A program made the translations under genes and the position numbers. This document shows positions 1-7,038 of a stretch of DNA of 64,000 nucleotides, one piece after another. This DNA comes from Actinomyces gerencseriae DSM 6844. Its GTDB lineage: Bacteria > Actinomycetota > Actinomycetes > Actinomycetales > Actinomycetaceae. The stretch covers positions 186,001 to 250,000 of the forward strand of contig NZ_AUBN01000009.1 in NCBI RefSeq assembly GCF_000429265.1, given 5' to 3'. The notes beneath the pieces were generated by a model. The model did no database searches. It worked only from the letters and a program-made list of their open reading frames with translations, and was not told the DNA's origin. Every line of letters starts with the position of its first letter. Within the stretch, counting starts at the first letter, position 1.

Positions 1-24
1 CCATCACGCACAGGGGCTTCACCC

Positions 25-1587
25 ATGTCCTCCACACCCACCACACCCGTGCCCGCGCGCGAGCAGTGGAGCGGCCAGCTCGGTTTCCTCATGGCCGCCA
101 TCGGCTCGGCCATCGGGCTGGGCAACATCTGGCGCTTCCCCGGCGTCGCCTACTCCAACGGAGGCGGCGCCTTCATGATCCCCTACATCATCGCCCTCCT
201 GGCCGTGGGCGTCCCCGTCCTCCTGCTCGACTACGCCCTGGGGCATCGTTACCGGGGCTCCTCGCCGGCGGTCTTCCGACGCGTGTCCGCCAGGTTCGAG
301 TGGCTGGGGTGGTGGCATGTCGTCATCTGCTTCGTCATCATGACCTACTACGTCGTCATCGTCGCCTGGGCGCTGCGCTACACGATCTTCTCGCTCACCA
401 TCGCCTGGGGCGAGGACGCCGCGGGCTTCTTCAACGAGTACATCGGCCTGGGCACGATCTCCGAGGCCGGCGTCCCGGCCTACTCGGCCAGGCCGATCGC
501 CGGCGTCGTCGTTCCGCTGGTCCTCGTGTGGGCCTACGGGCTGTACGTCGTGGCGCGCGGCGTGTCCAGGGGGGTCGAGCGCGCCAATCGGATCTTCCTG
601 CCCGTCCTGGTCGTCATGTTCCTGATGCTCGTCGTGCGCGCCATGCTCCTGCCCGGCGCCACCGACGGCCTCAACACCCTGTTCACCCCCGACTGGGGCA
701 AGCTGGGCGACTACCGGGTCTGGATGGCCGCGTTCGGTCAGATCTTCTTCTCGCTGTCCATCGGCTTCGGCATCATGCTGACCTACGCCTCCTATCTCAA
801 GCGCCGCTCCAACCTCGTGGGCACGGGGCTGACGGCCGCCTTCGCCAACTCATCCTTCGAGCTGCTCGCCGGCATCGGGGTGTTCGCGACTCTCGGCTTC
901 ATGGCGCACGTCCAGAACGTCCCGGTCGGCGAGCTCGAGGACATCTCGGGCCCGGCCCTCGCCTTCGTGACCTTTCCGACCATCATCTCCCAGATGCCGG
1001 GCGGGCCGGTCTTCGGGTTCCTCTTCTTCGCGTCCTTCACGCTGGCGGGCCTGACCTCCTTCATCTCCATCATCCAGGTCGTCGCGCCCGCGGTCGCGGA
1101 GAAGTTCGGCTGGTCCAACGTCACCGCCACGCTCGCCTGCGGACTGCCCAGCGCCGTCCTGTCCTTCGTGCTGTTCGGCACCGCCTCGGGGCTGTACGAC
1201 CTCGACGTCGTGGACGCCTACATCAACAACATCGGCGTTGTGGGTTCCGCGATCATCATGTGCGTCGGCCTGGGGCTGGTCCTGCGCCGCTTCAAGGTCC
1301 TCCAGCGCCACCTCAACGCCGTGTCCGAGACCCGTGTGGTGGGGGCCTGGTGGCGGCTGCTGATCGCGGTCGTCGTGCCCGCGCTCCTCGGATACATGTT
1401 CGTCCAGACCGCGTGGTCCTACGGGCGGGACGGTTACGGCTACTCCCCGAGTTTCGAGGCGGTGTTCGGCTGGGGCATGCTCTTCGCGGGGGCGGTGGCG
1501 ACCGTCGTGCTGACCGTGATCCCCTGGAGGACGCCCGTGGACCGTTTCACCCCGCTCGACCTGGACGCCCGCGAGGGGGTGAAGTGA
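25..1587 (+). CDS. metP: NSS-family sodium-coupled methionine/alanine transporter (MetP-like)
   Basis: A 520-residue polytopic membrane protein of the neurotransmitter:sodium symporter family. The N-terminus carries the family hallmark around residues 14-45 (GQLGFLMAAIGSAIGLGNIWRF in two halves, then NGGGAFMIPY), which forms the unwound TM1 sodium/substrate site. About eleven to twelve hydrophobic segments follow. The next gene, starting 1 nt after this stop, encodes a tiny single-span protein of the MetS type; this pairing is characterised as the methionine/alanine importer MetPS of Corynebacterium. The function is therefore inferred from family plus partner. The ATG at 25 was chosen because it directly precedes the conserved TM1. 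The promoter, if any, lies before the window. Confidence 0.85.
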   Translation: MSSTPTTPVPAREQWSGQLGFLMAAIGSAIGLGNIWRFPGVAYSNGGGAFMIPYIIALLAVGVPVLLLDYALGHRYRGSSPAVFRRVSARFEWLGWWHVVICFVIMTYYVVIVAWALRYTIFSLTIAWGEDAAGFFNEYIGLGTISEAGVPAYSARPIAGVVVPLVLVWAYGLYVVARGVSRGVERANRIFLPVLVVMFLMLVVRAMLLPGATDGLNTLFTPDWGKLGDYRVWMAAFGQIFFSLSIGFGIMLTYASYLKRRSNLVGTGLTAAFANSSFELLAGIGVFATLGFMAHVQNVPVGELEDISGPALAFVTFPTIISQMPGGPVFGFLFFASFTLAGLTSFISIIQVVAPAVAEKFGWSNVTATLACGLPSAVLSFVLFGTASGLYDLDVVDAYINNIGVVGSAIIMCVGLGLVLRRFKVLQRHLNAVSETRVVGAWWRLLIAVVVPALLGYMFVQTAWSYGRDGYGYSPSFEAVFGWGMLFAGAVATVVLTVIPWRTPVDRFTPLDLDAREGVK

Positions 1588-1588
1588 G

Positions 1589-1774
1589 ATGACCGGTCCC
1601 GCGATCACCCTCATGCTCGTCGCCATCATCATCATCTGGGGCGGCCTCGCCGTCTCGGTCACCGCCCTCGTCGTGCGTGGGCGCCGTGAGGACAGGGACG
1701 CCCGTGCCGAGGCGCGCGCCGCTGCCCGTGAGCACCTGCGTCACCCCGAGGCTCCCTCGCGGGCTCAGGACTGA
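1589..1774 (+). CDS. metS: MetS-like small subunit of the methionine/alanine importer
   Basis: A 61-residue protein with one N-terminal membrane span (about residues 5-29, ILE/VAL rich) followed by a basic, Ala/Arg-rich cytoplasmic tail. This matches the small partner subunits (about 60 aa) of actinobacterial NSS methionine/alanine importers. It starts 1 nt after the transporter stop (TGA-g-ATG), which implies translational coupling and one operon. On its own the protein has little diagnostic sequence, so the call rests mainly on size, topology and position. Confidence 0.75.
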   Translation: MTGPAITLMLVAIIIIWGGLAVSVTALVVRGRREDRDARAEARAAAREHLRHPEAPSRAQD

Positions 1775-1890
1775 GCGCGCGCCACCCGGCCCCGGGGCCC
1801 AAACCCGGCCGGTACGTCGCGCCCGCGCGTCCCGACACGCACGGACCGCATCGGGTTCCCGCCCGCGCCCCCGTGCGACACAATGCAGCC

Positions 1891-2754
1891 ATGGCTGACA
1901 CCTGCGGCACCGCTGCTCCCGACGCCCTGTCCACAGCACCGGAGGACATCGTTCCCCGGTTGGTCGCCTTCGACCTCGACGAGACCCTGGCCCCCTCCAA
2001 ATCCGTCCTCCCAGGCCCCATGGCCGCGGCTCTGCGCTCCCTGCTCGACGTCGTGCCCGTGTGCGTCATCTCCGGTGGACGGTTCAGCCAGTTCCACGAC
2101 CAGGTCCTGGCTCACCTGGGCGCCAACGGCGACCAGCTCTCCCACCTCCATCTCATGCCCACCTGCGGCACTCGCTACTACGTCCACGCTTCGCCGGGCG
2201 CCGCCGCGGGTGCTGCGGGTCATGCCGAGGACGAGGACTGGAGGCTCGTCTACGCCAACGACCTGACCCCCGCGCAGGTGGACAGGGGCTTCGCGGTCGT
2301 CGAGGCCGAGGCTCGTCGGCTGGGCCTGTGGGAGGAGCGGACCTGGGGCGCGATCCTCGAGAATCGCGGATCCCAGATCACCTTCTCGGCGCTCGGCCAG
2401 GAGGCGCCCCTGGACGCCAAGAGGGCCTGGGACCCCACGGGGGCGAAGAAGGGACGGCTGCGCGACGCCGTCGCAGCCCGCCTTCCCGAGTTCGAGGTTC
2501 GCTCCGGCGGTTCCACGAGCGTCGATATCACGGTCAAGGGTGTCGATAAGGCCTATGGGATGACCAGGCTGTCCGATCAGACCGCCATTCCCCTGAGCGA
2601 TATGCTCTTCGTGGGGGACCGGCTCGATACCGACGGCAATGACTACCCCGTCAAGGCCCTGGGGGTGCCCTGCCATGCCGTCACCGGTTGGCAGGACACC
2701 GCCGACTACGTCGTGTCGCTGGCGGCTCGGATCGCCGGGTCCCGTCGGGCCTGA
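1891..2754 (+). CDS. HAD-IIB superfamily hydrolase (sugar-phosphatase-like)
   Basis: A 287-residue haloacid-dehalogenase-type phosphatase. Motif I is FDLDETLAPS (nucleophile Asp and acid/base Asp), motif II lies in VCVISGGR, motif III is the Lys in TVKGVDKAYGM, and motif IV is FVGDRLDTDGNDYPV, which binds magnesium. A cap insertion lies between motifs II and III, as in the IIB (Cof/phosphomannomutase-like) subclass. The substrate cannot be told. The ATG at 1891 is preferred over an upstream GTG at 1873 because CACAAT stands 6 nt before it, which would give a leaderless transcript. Confidence 0.75.
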   Translation: MADTCGTAAPDALSTAPEDIVPRLVAFDLDETLAPSKSVLPGPMAAALRSLLDVVPVCVISGGRFSQFHDQVLAHLGANGDQLSHLHLMPTCGTRYYVHASPGAAAGAAGHAEDEDWRLVYANDLTPAQVDRGFAVVEAEARRLGLWEERTWGAILENRGSQITFSALGQEAPLDAKRAWDPTGAKKGRLRDAVAARLPEFEVRSGGSTSVDITVKGVDKAYGMTRLSDQTAIPLSDMLFVGDRLDTDGNDYPVKALGVPCHAVTGWQDTADYVVSLAARIAGSRRA

Positions 2755-2757
2755 GTC

Positions 2758-4599
2758 GTGGTGGAGGGCCGAGGGGGAGCGGACGAGGACCGGCGGGCCC
2801 GTGAGCGGCGATCGGTGAGGGCGGTCGATGGGGTCCGGGCGCTGGCCCGTCGGGCTTCGGCGGCCTGCTCGAGGTGGTGGACGGGGCGTACCGTCGGCTT
2901 CCGCAAGGTCACTCGCACCCTGGTACTGCTCGCCGTCACATCGCTGGTCTCCCTGTGCGTGGGCGCGGCCACGGCCACTGCCTCCAGTCCCGTCGGTCCT
3001 CACCGGGCCCGGTGGTCGACCACCCTCGACTCCGCGGCCAGCCTGGACCTGGGACCGCTCGGGCAGATATCCATTGACTCGCCGACCGGGATCCTGGGCG
3101 TGCGGGTGGTGCTGGAGGAGGTCCCGGGCGAGGCCGATCCCGCCGCCGTCTCGCAGTCCGCGCTCGGCCAGGCGCTGAGCTCCGACGGCGCCGCCTACAT
3201 CTCCCTGGTCACTCATCCCGAGCTCACCATCGAGCGCGGCCGACGGGCCCTCCTCGATGACGCCCTGAGGCGGGCCGGGCTGATGGAGTCGATCACGCTC
3301 TGCCTGGTGGCCGCCGGACGCCTGGCCACGGGAGGGCGGCTGCGCGACACCGTGCGCCGGGCCCTCGCCCGTCCGGCCGCCTCCGGACTGACGACGGTCA
3401 CCAGCGCGGTCGCCGTCGCGGCGCTGCTCGTACCGGCTCTGCGCTCGGAGACGGTCACCGGCAACCGCCTGGAGGTCCTGGCCGGCACTCCGCTGGAACA
3501 GGCTCGCGTCTCCGGGCGCATCGGCGATATCGTGCAGGCCTACGGCGGACGGGTCAGTGCCTTCCTGGCCGACAACACCGCCTTCTACGCCGCCGCGCAC
3601 GCCAACCTCCGGGCCGCCTGGGCGGCCTCGGAGGCCAGTGGGGGGAGGACGGACGTGACGGCCGCCGACGGCGCGGCCGAGCCGTCCCCGGCCCCGACCG
3701 GGGACGCCAGTGCCGCGGCCTCCGACCCGGACGCCGCGGCAGCCGGACGCGCCTCCCCCTCCTCCACCGGGGCGCCCTCCGCGAGCACGGCGCCCGGCAC
3801 CTCCTCGCAACCGGCCGCGACCACCCCGCCGGCCCGCGACCGGGGCGCCGTCACGGCGGTCATGACGACCGATCTGCACTGCAATCTCGATGTCATCGCC
3901 TTCGCCGGACTGCTCGATACGCTGACGGGCGCCACCGTTCACATGGATGACGGCGATCTGACCATGACCGGCTCGGAGCCGGAGCAGGTCTGCGTCGACG
4001 CCCTGGAGGACGCGGTACCGGGCGGCGTCGCCCGGGTGGCCACGATCGGGAACCACGACTCGGCGTCCACGGCCGAGCGCCTGCGCGCGCTCGGCTGGAC
4101 GGTGACCGACGGCGGCGTCCAGCAGGTCGGGGGACTGCGAGTCCTCGGCGATGTCGATCCGGATCGCAGTCCCCCCGGCGGGACCTTCCAGCGCGGTGAG
4201 GAGAGCGCCGCCGATATCGGGACGCGCCTGGCCGCCACCTCCTGCGAGGCCGCGAGCGAGGGTCGCAGGGCGGACGTCGTCCTCATCCACCAGCCGGCCA
4301 CCTTCGCCCCGCTCATCCAGGACGGCTGCGCTCCTCTGCTGATCGCGGGCCACGTTCACGAGGAATGGGGGATGACCGCGACGCGGGGCTCCAGGCTCGA
4401 GGTCGCCCAGCTCGTCTCCGGAGCGGGCAAGGGCGGGACCTCCCTGGGGCGGGTCACGCAGGACGCCTACCTGCACGTGCTGTCCTTCGATGCCGGCGGC
4501 GATCTGGTGGCCTGGCGCGCGGTGGTGCTTCACCCCGATGCCTCGGTCACCGTGGGGGCCTGGAGGCCCGCGCCCGCGGCGGATGCCGGAACGGGATGA
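2758..4599 (+). CDS. Membrane-anchored metallophosphoesterase
   Basis: A 613-residue protein. A cytoplasmic Arg-rich N-terminus is followed by one membrane span at about residues 52-75, then an extracytoplasmic region and an Ala/Pro/Ser/Thr-rich linker at about 300-360. The C-terminal half carries the calcineurin-like metallophosphoesterase motifs in order: TDLHCN, DDGDLTMTG, IGNHD, LIHQP and GHVHEEWG, all with the metal-binding Asp/His/Asn residues intact. The substrate is unknown; the anchor suggests it acts at the outer membrane face. The gene starts with GTG 3 nt after the HAD gene stop, so the two are probably co-transcribed. A second GTG at 2761 is an alternative start. Confidence 0.75.
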   Translation: MVEGRGGADEDRRARERRSVRAVDGVRALARRASAACSRWWTGRTVGFRKVTRTLVLLAVTSLVSLCVGAATATASSPVGPHRARWSTTLDSAASLDLGPLGQISIDSPTGILGVRVVLEEVPGEADPAAVSQSALGQALSSDGAAYISLVTHPELTIERGRRALLDDALRRAGLMESITLCLVAAGRLATGGRLRDTVRRALARPAASGLTTVTSAVAVAALLVPALRSETVTGNRLEVLAGTPLEQARVSGRIGDIVQAYGGRVSAFLADNTAFYAAAHANLRAAWAASEASGGRTDVTAADGAAEPSPAPTGDASAAASDPDAAAAGRASPSSTGAPSASTAPGTSSQPAATTPPARDRGAVTAVMTTDLHCNLDVIAFAGLLDTLTGATVHMDDGDLTMTGSEPEQVCVDALEDAVPGGVARVATIGNHDSASTAERLRALGWTVTDGGVQQVGGLRVLGDVDPDRSPPGGTFQRGEESAADIGTRLAATSCEAASEGRRADVVLIHQPATFAPLIQDGCAPLLIAGHVHEEWGMTATRGSRLEVAQLVSGAGKGGTSLGRVTQDAYLHVLSFDAGGDLVAWRAVVLHPDASVTVGAWRPAPAADAGTG

Positions 4600-4671
4600 G
4601 CCGCCGGGCGGCGATGGTGCACAATGAGGCCTGCCGCCGTCCCACTGAACTGCATCGCTGAGACGAGATCG

Positions 4672-4681
4672 GATCATGATC
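4672..4681. promoter_or_regulatory. Palindrome GATCATGATC upstream of the VKOR gene
   Basis: A perfect 10-bp palindrome with near-symmetric flanks (TCG...CGG) lies 20 nt before the VKOR start and just before its ribosome-binding site (ACGAGGAGG). It could be an operator, but no regulator is identified and short palindromes occur by chance in GATC-rich DNA. Confidence 0.25.
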
Positions 4682-4700
4682 GGACCACGAGGAGGCATCG

Positions 4701-5426
4701 ATGGCGCATGTGCCCACCGAGGCGGAGATCGACGCCATGAGCGAGGATGAGCTCCAGGCCTACCTCGCCGGCGGATCCGGCGAGGCCGACGACCCCGCCT
4801 CCGCGGCATCCGATGAGGGAGGGGGGCCCGCGTGGCTCACCGCCACGGGGGCCTCGCGCCATTATGCCTGGCTGCTCATCATCGGCTCGCTTGCCGGCAT
4901 CGCCGCCTCCTGGGAGCTCATGGTCAGCGAGCTGAGACTCATCAGGGAGCCGTTGGCCAACCTGTCGTGCGACATCAACCCGCTGGTCTCCTGCGGGGCC
5001 TCCCTGGACGTGTGGCAGGGCAACCTGCTCGGCGTGCCCAACTCATTCGTCGGTGCGATCGCCTTCGCGGTGCTCCTGTTCGCCGGGGTGCTGCTCGCCT
5101 CCGGTCAGCGGCTGCCCCGCTGGGTGTGGTGGGGCATGACGGCCGGAACCATCGGCGGCATCGGCTTCGTCGCATGGTTCCTGAGCGTCTCGATCACCGT
5201 CTTCGGCAGGCTGTGCCCCTTCTGCGTGCTCATCTGGGCCGTGACCATCCCGATCGCGGCGTTCACCTGGGGCGAGGCCGCGCATCGCGGGCACCTGGGT
5301 CTGCCGAGGGCCGCGGCCGAGCGTCTGCACGAGGCGCGCTGGTTGATCGCCGGAGTCATGTACCTGGCCGTCATCATCGTCGTCCTGATCGCCTTCTGGG
5401 ACGGCTGGGTGGCGATGCTGCGGTGA
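4701..5426 (+). CDS. Vitamin K epoxide reductase (VKOR) family membrane oxidoreductase
   Basis: A 241-residue membrane protein with the bacterial VKOR fold. The first periplasmic loop has two Cys residues (CDINPLVSCG) and the third helix carries the CPFC active-site pair (LCPFCVLIW). VKOR reoxidises a DsbA-like thiol oxidase using quinone, so that exported proteins gain disulphide bonds. In Actinomyces oris VKOR supports MdbA-dependent pilin folding; applying that here is inference, and no DsbA gene lies next to it. The first 45 residues are acidic and cytoplasmic. A clear ribosome-binding site (GAGGAGG) precedes the ATG. The stop overlaps the following GTG start (GTGA), so the next gene is coupled. 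Confidence 0.85.
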   Translation: MAHVPTEAEIDAMSEDELQAYLAGGSGEADDPASAASDEGGGPAWLTATGASRHYAWLLIIGSLAGIAASWELMVSELRLIREPLANLSCDINPLVSCGASLDVWQGNLLGVPNSFVGAIAFAVLLFAGVLLASGQRLPRWVWWGMTAGTIGGIGFVAWFLSVSITVFGRLCPFCVLIWAVTIPIAAFTWGEAAHRGHLGLPRAAAERLHEARWLIAGVMYLAVIIVVLIAFWDGWVAMLR

Positions 5427-6151
5427 GCCCCATCGACGAGGCGGGTGCTCCGACCGAGGGCTCCACCGTGACCCAGGACTATCTCAAGGCGGTGTGGGCC
5501 GCCTCGGAGTGGGGAGGCCCGGGCGCTTCGATCACCGGTCTGGCGCGGCGGATGAACGTGGCCGCCTCCACGGCGTCGGAGAACGTGGGACGGCTGGTCG
5601 AGGCGGGACTGCTCGAGCACGAGCCCTACAAGGCCGTGACGCTGTCGCCCGACGGGCAGCGCCTGGCCACCGGCATGGTGCGTCGGCACCGCCTCCTGGA
5701 GACCTACCTGGTCGAACGCCTGGGACTGGCCTGGGACGAGGTCCACGCCGAGGCCGAGATTCTTGAGCACGCCGTGTCCGAGCGTCTTCTCCAGGCGCTC
5801 GACGACGCCCTGGATCATCCCGTGCGGGATCCTCACGGCGACCCGATCCCCACTCCGGACGGACGGGTCGTCCGGCCCGAGCTCCGCAGCATCGACACCG
5901 TCCCCGTGGGGCGGACCGTCGTCGTGGGACGCATCAAGGACTGCCCCAGGACTCTGCGCAGCCTCGCGCTGGCCGGAATCGGCCTGGACACCACGGTGAC
6001 CGTGACCGATCGCGGTACCATGGCGGCCTTCGCGCAGGGGGAGAGGCGTCGTGGGGCGACTGCGGTGCGCGCCGCTCGTGCGGCCGGCGAGCCGCTCGGC
6101 GAGCGCGCCGAGGCCGTCGTGCCTCTCGGCCACCTGTGGGTGCTGGCCTAG
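5423..6151 (+). CDS. DtxR/MntR-family metal-dependent transcriptional repressor
   Basis: A 242-residue regulator starting at a GTG that overlaps the VKOR stop. The winged-helix N-terminus (about residues 15-75) is followed by the dimerisation/metal domain with RRHRLLE and VHAEAEILEHAVS, then the family GDPIPTPDG segment and a C-terminal SH3/FeoA-like domain (about 165-240). At the position of the metal-binding Cys of DtxR there is Glu (the first E of EILEH), as in MntR-type manganese sensors, so a manganese response is more likely than iron. This assignment is inference from one ligand. The N-terminal part of the same long reading frame, upstream of 5423, overlaps VKOR and is not coding. Confidence 0.8.
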   Translation: MSPIDEAGAPTEGSTVTQDYLKAVWAASEWGGPGASITGLARRMNVAASTASENVGRLVEAGLLEHEPYKAVTLSPDGQRLATGMVRRHRLLETYLVERLGLAWDEVHAEAEILEHAVSERLLQALDDALDHPVRDPHGDPIPTPDGRVVRPELRSIDTVPVGRTVVVGRIKDCPRTLRSLALAGIGLDTTVTVTDRGTMAAFAQGERRRGATAVRAARAAGEPLGERAEAVVPLGHLWVLA

Positions 6152-6154
6152 GGT
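6149..6154 (+). promoter_or_regulatory. -10 element TAGGGT, leaderless promoter for the HIT gene
   Basis: TAGGGT ends exactly 6 nt before the ATG at 6161. Transcription would start at or next to the start codon. No convincing -35 was seen. The same spacing recurs at several genes in the window. Confidence 0.55.
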
Positions 6155-6160
6155 GGTGCC

Positions 6161-6637
6161 ATGACAGTTCCCAAGAGCCCCGCGACCCCCGGGGTCTCGG
6201 TCTTCACCAGGATCATCAACGGCGACATCCCCGGGCGCTTCGTCTGGGCCGACGACGTGTGCGTCGCCTTCGCCACCATCGAGCCGCAGACGCCCGGCCA
6301 CGTCCTGGTCGTGCCGCGCATCGCCCACGAGTCCTACATCGATGCCGATGATGCCACCGTCGCTCACCTGTCGGTGGTGGCCAAGCGCATCGCCGCCATC
6401 CAGGTGCGGGTCTTCGACGCCGTGCGCCCGGGCCTCGTCGTTCTCGGGCTGGATGTGCCCCACCTGCACATTCACGTGCTCCCGCTGCACCGGGCCACCG
6501 ATATCGCGCCGTCCGCGGCGCGCGCGGTCGGCGAGGAGGACCTCGATGAGGCCATGAACCGACTGCGCGACGGACTGCGCGAGGACGGCTGGGGCCGGTT
6601 CGTGCCGATGCGCATGGACTCGCCCGTCCTCGACTGA
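6161..6637 (+). CDS. HIT family protein (histidine-triad nucleotide hydrolase)
   Basis: A 158-residue HIT-domain protein. The N-terminus VFTRIINGDIPGRFVWADD and the catalytic histidine triad PHLHIHVLPLH (about residues 100-110) are both clear. Family members hydrolyse nucleoside phosphoramidates or other nucleotide conjugates in the cytoplasm; the substrate here is not predictable. The gene stands alone with a leaderless-type promoter (TAGGGT, 6 nt spacer). In many actinobacteria a HIT gene sits beside rsmE and phoH; this one is about 10 kb upstream of rsmE instead. Confidence 0.88.
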   Translation: MTVPKSPATPGVSVFTRIINGDIPGRFVWADDVCVAFATIEPQTPGHVLVVPRIAHESYIDADDATVAHLSVVAKRIAAIQVRVFDAVRPGLVVLGLDVPHLHIHVLPLHRATDIAPSAARAVGEEDLDEAMNRLRDGLREDGWGRFVPMRMDSPVLD

Positions 6638-6655
6638 GTCGCACCGGTCGCCGTC

Positions 6656-6741
6656 CGCCCGCCTGCGCGCGAGGCCGTGCAGTCGACCGTCACCGAGCGG
6701 CCCCGCCCGTCCTGTTTCGCCCGCCTGCGCGCGAGGCCGTG
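6656..6741 (+). repeat. 24-bp direct repeat pair downstream of the HIT gene
   Basis: Two identical 24-bp copies at 6656-6679 and 6718-6741, 62 bp apart start to start, each beginning CGCCCGCCTGCGCGCG. They lie in the 397-bp gap between the HIT gene and leuS. The function is unknown. Each copy contains a GC-rich partial palindrome (GCGCGC). Confidence 0.75.
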
Positions 6742-6824
6742 ACCGGCCGGTCCGGGAGGCGAGCACGGCGGCGTTCCCCCTGCCCGTCACCCGGACGGCG
6801 CGGGGCGAGCGCGCGGACGAGCGA

Positions 6825-6830
6825 TAGGCT
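6825..6830 (+). promoter_or_regulatory. Candidate -10 (TAGGCT) for the leuS transcript
   Basis: TAGGCT resembles the other -10 hexamers in the window. If used, the leader before leuS would be about 200 nt and would include the 11-bp tandem array. No -35 match was found, so this is tentative. Confidence 0.3.
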
Positions 6831-6912
6831 GAGCCGCAGCAGGCGCGTGCCCGCCTCCTCGAGCGTCGCGTCGGACGCGCGGGGACGGCGCGCCCGCCGG
6901 CATCCCGTACAC

Positions 6913-7000
6913 CATGGAACCGCCATGGAACTGTCATGGCATTGTCATGGCATTGTCATGGCATTGTCATGGCATTGTCATGGCATTGTCATGGCACCAT
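6913..7000 (+). repeat. 11-bp tandem repeat array (unit CATGGCATTGT) in the leuS leader
   Basis: Eight units in register at 6913, 6924, 6935, 6946, 6957, 6968, 6979 and 6990. The five units from 6935 to 6989 are identical; the outer ones are degenerate and the pattern fades at 7001. Each junction forms the near-palindrome TGTCATGGCA. Because 11 is not a multiple of 3, all three frames stay open and each encodes the same 11-residue period. The array ends 34 nt before the leuS ATG. Such arrays are prone to copy-number change. Confidence 0.95.
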
Positions 7001-7038
7001 CACGGACACCACCACGGAAGAGAGCGCTTCTTCGATGA
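6925..7038 (+). CDS. Candidate 37-residue upstream ORF over the repeat array, overlapping leuS
   Basis: An ATG-initiated frame of 37 codons translates the tandem array (period [11 protein letters not shown]) and ends R-A-L-L-R-stop. Its TGA overlaps the leuS ATG (ATGA), and the two Leu codons are both CTT, which is rare in this genome. No ribosome-binding site precedes it. It could be a coupled leader peptide that senses charged leucyl-tRNA, or an accident of the repeat having no stops. The call is speculative. Confidence 0.25.
   Translation: MELSWHCHGIVMALSWHCHGIVMAPSRTPPRKRALLR

Noticed and set aside
1765-4809. A 1014-codon minus-strand frame opposite the HAD and metallophosphoesterase genes
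   Set aside because: The opposite strand encodes proteins with complete catalytic motifs; this frame has none.
4832-5422. N-terminal extension of the DtxR-family protein to 439 residues
   Set aside because: The extra 197 residues are VKOR read in the wrong frame; the winged helix begins right after the GTG at 5423.
6913-7000. CRISPR array
   Set aside because: The repeats are 11 bp, contiguous and without spacers; no cas genes are present.
6825-7034. T-box riboswitch controlling leuS
   Set aside because: I could not find a T-box sequence or specifier stem. The region is dominated by the 11-bp repeats.
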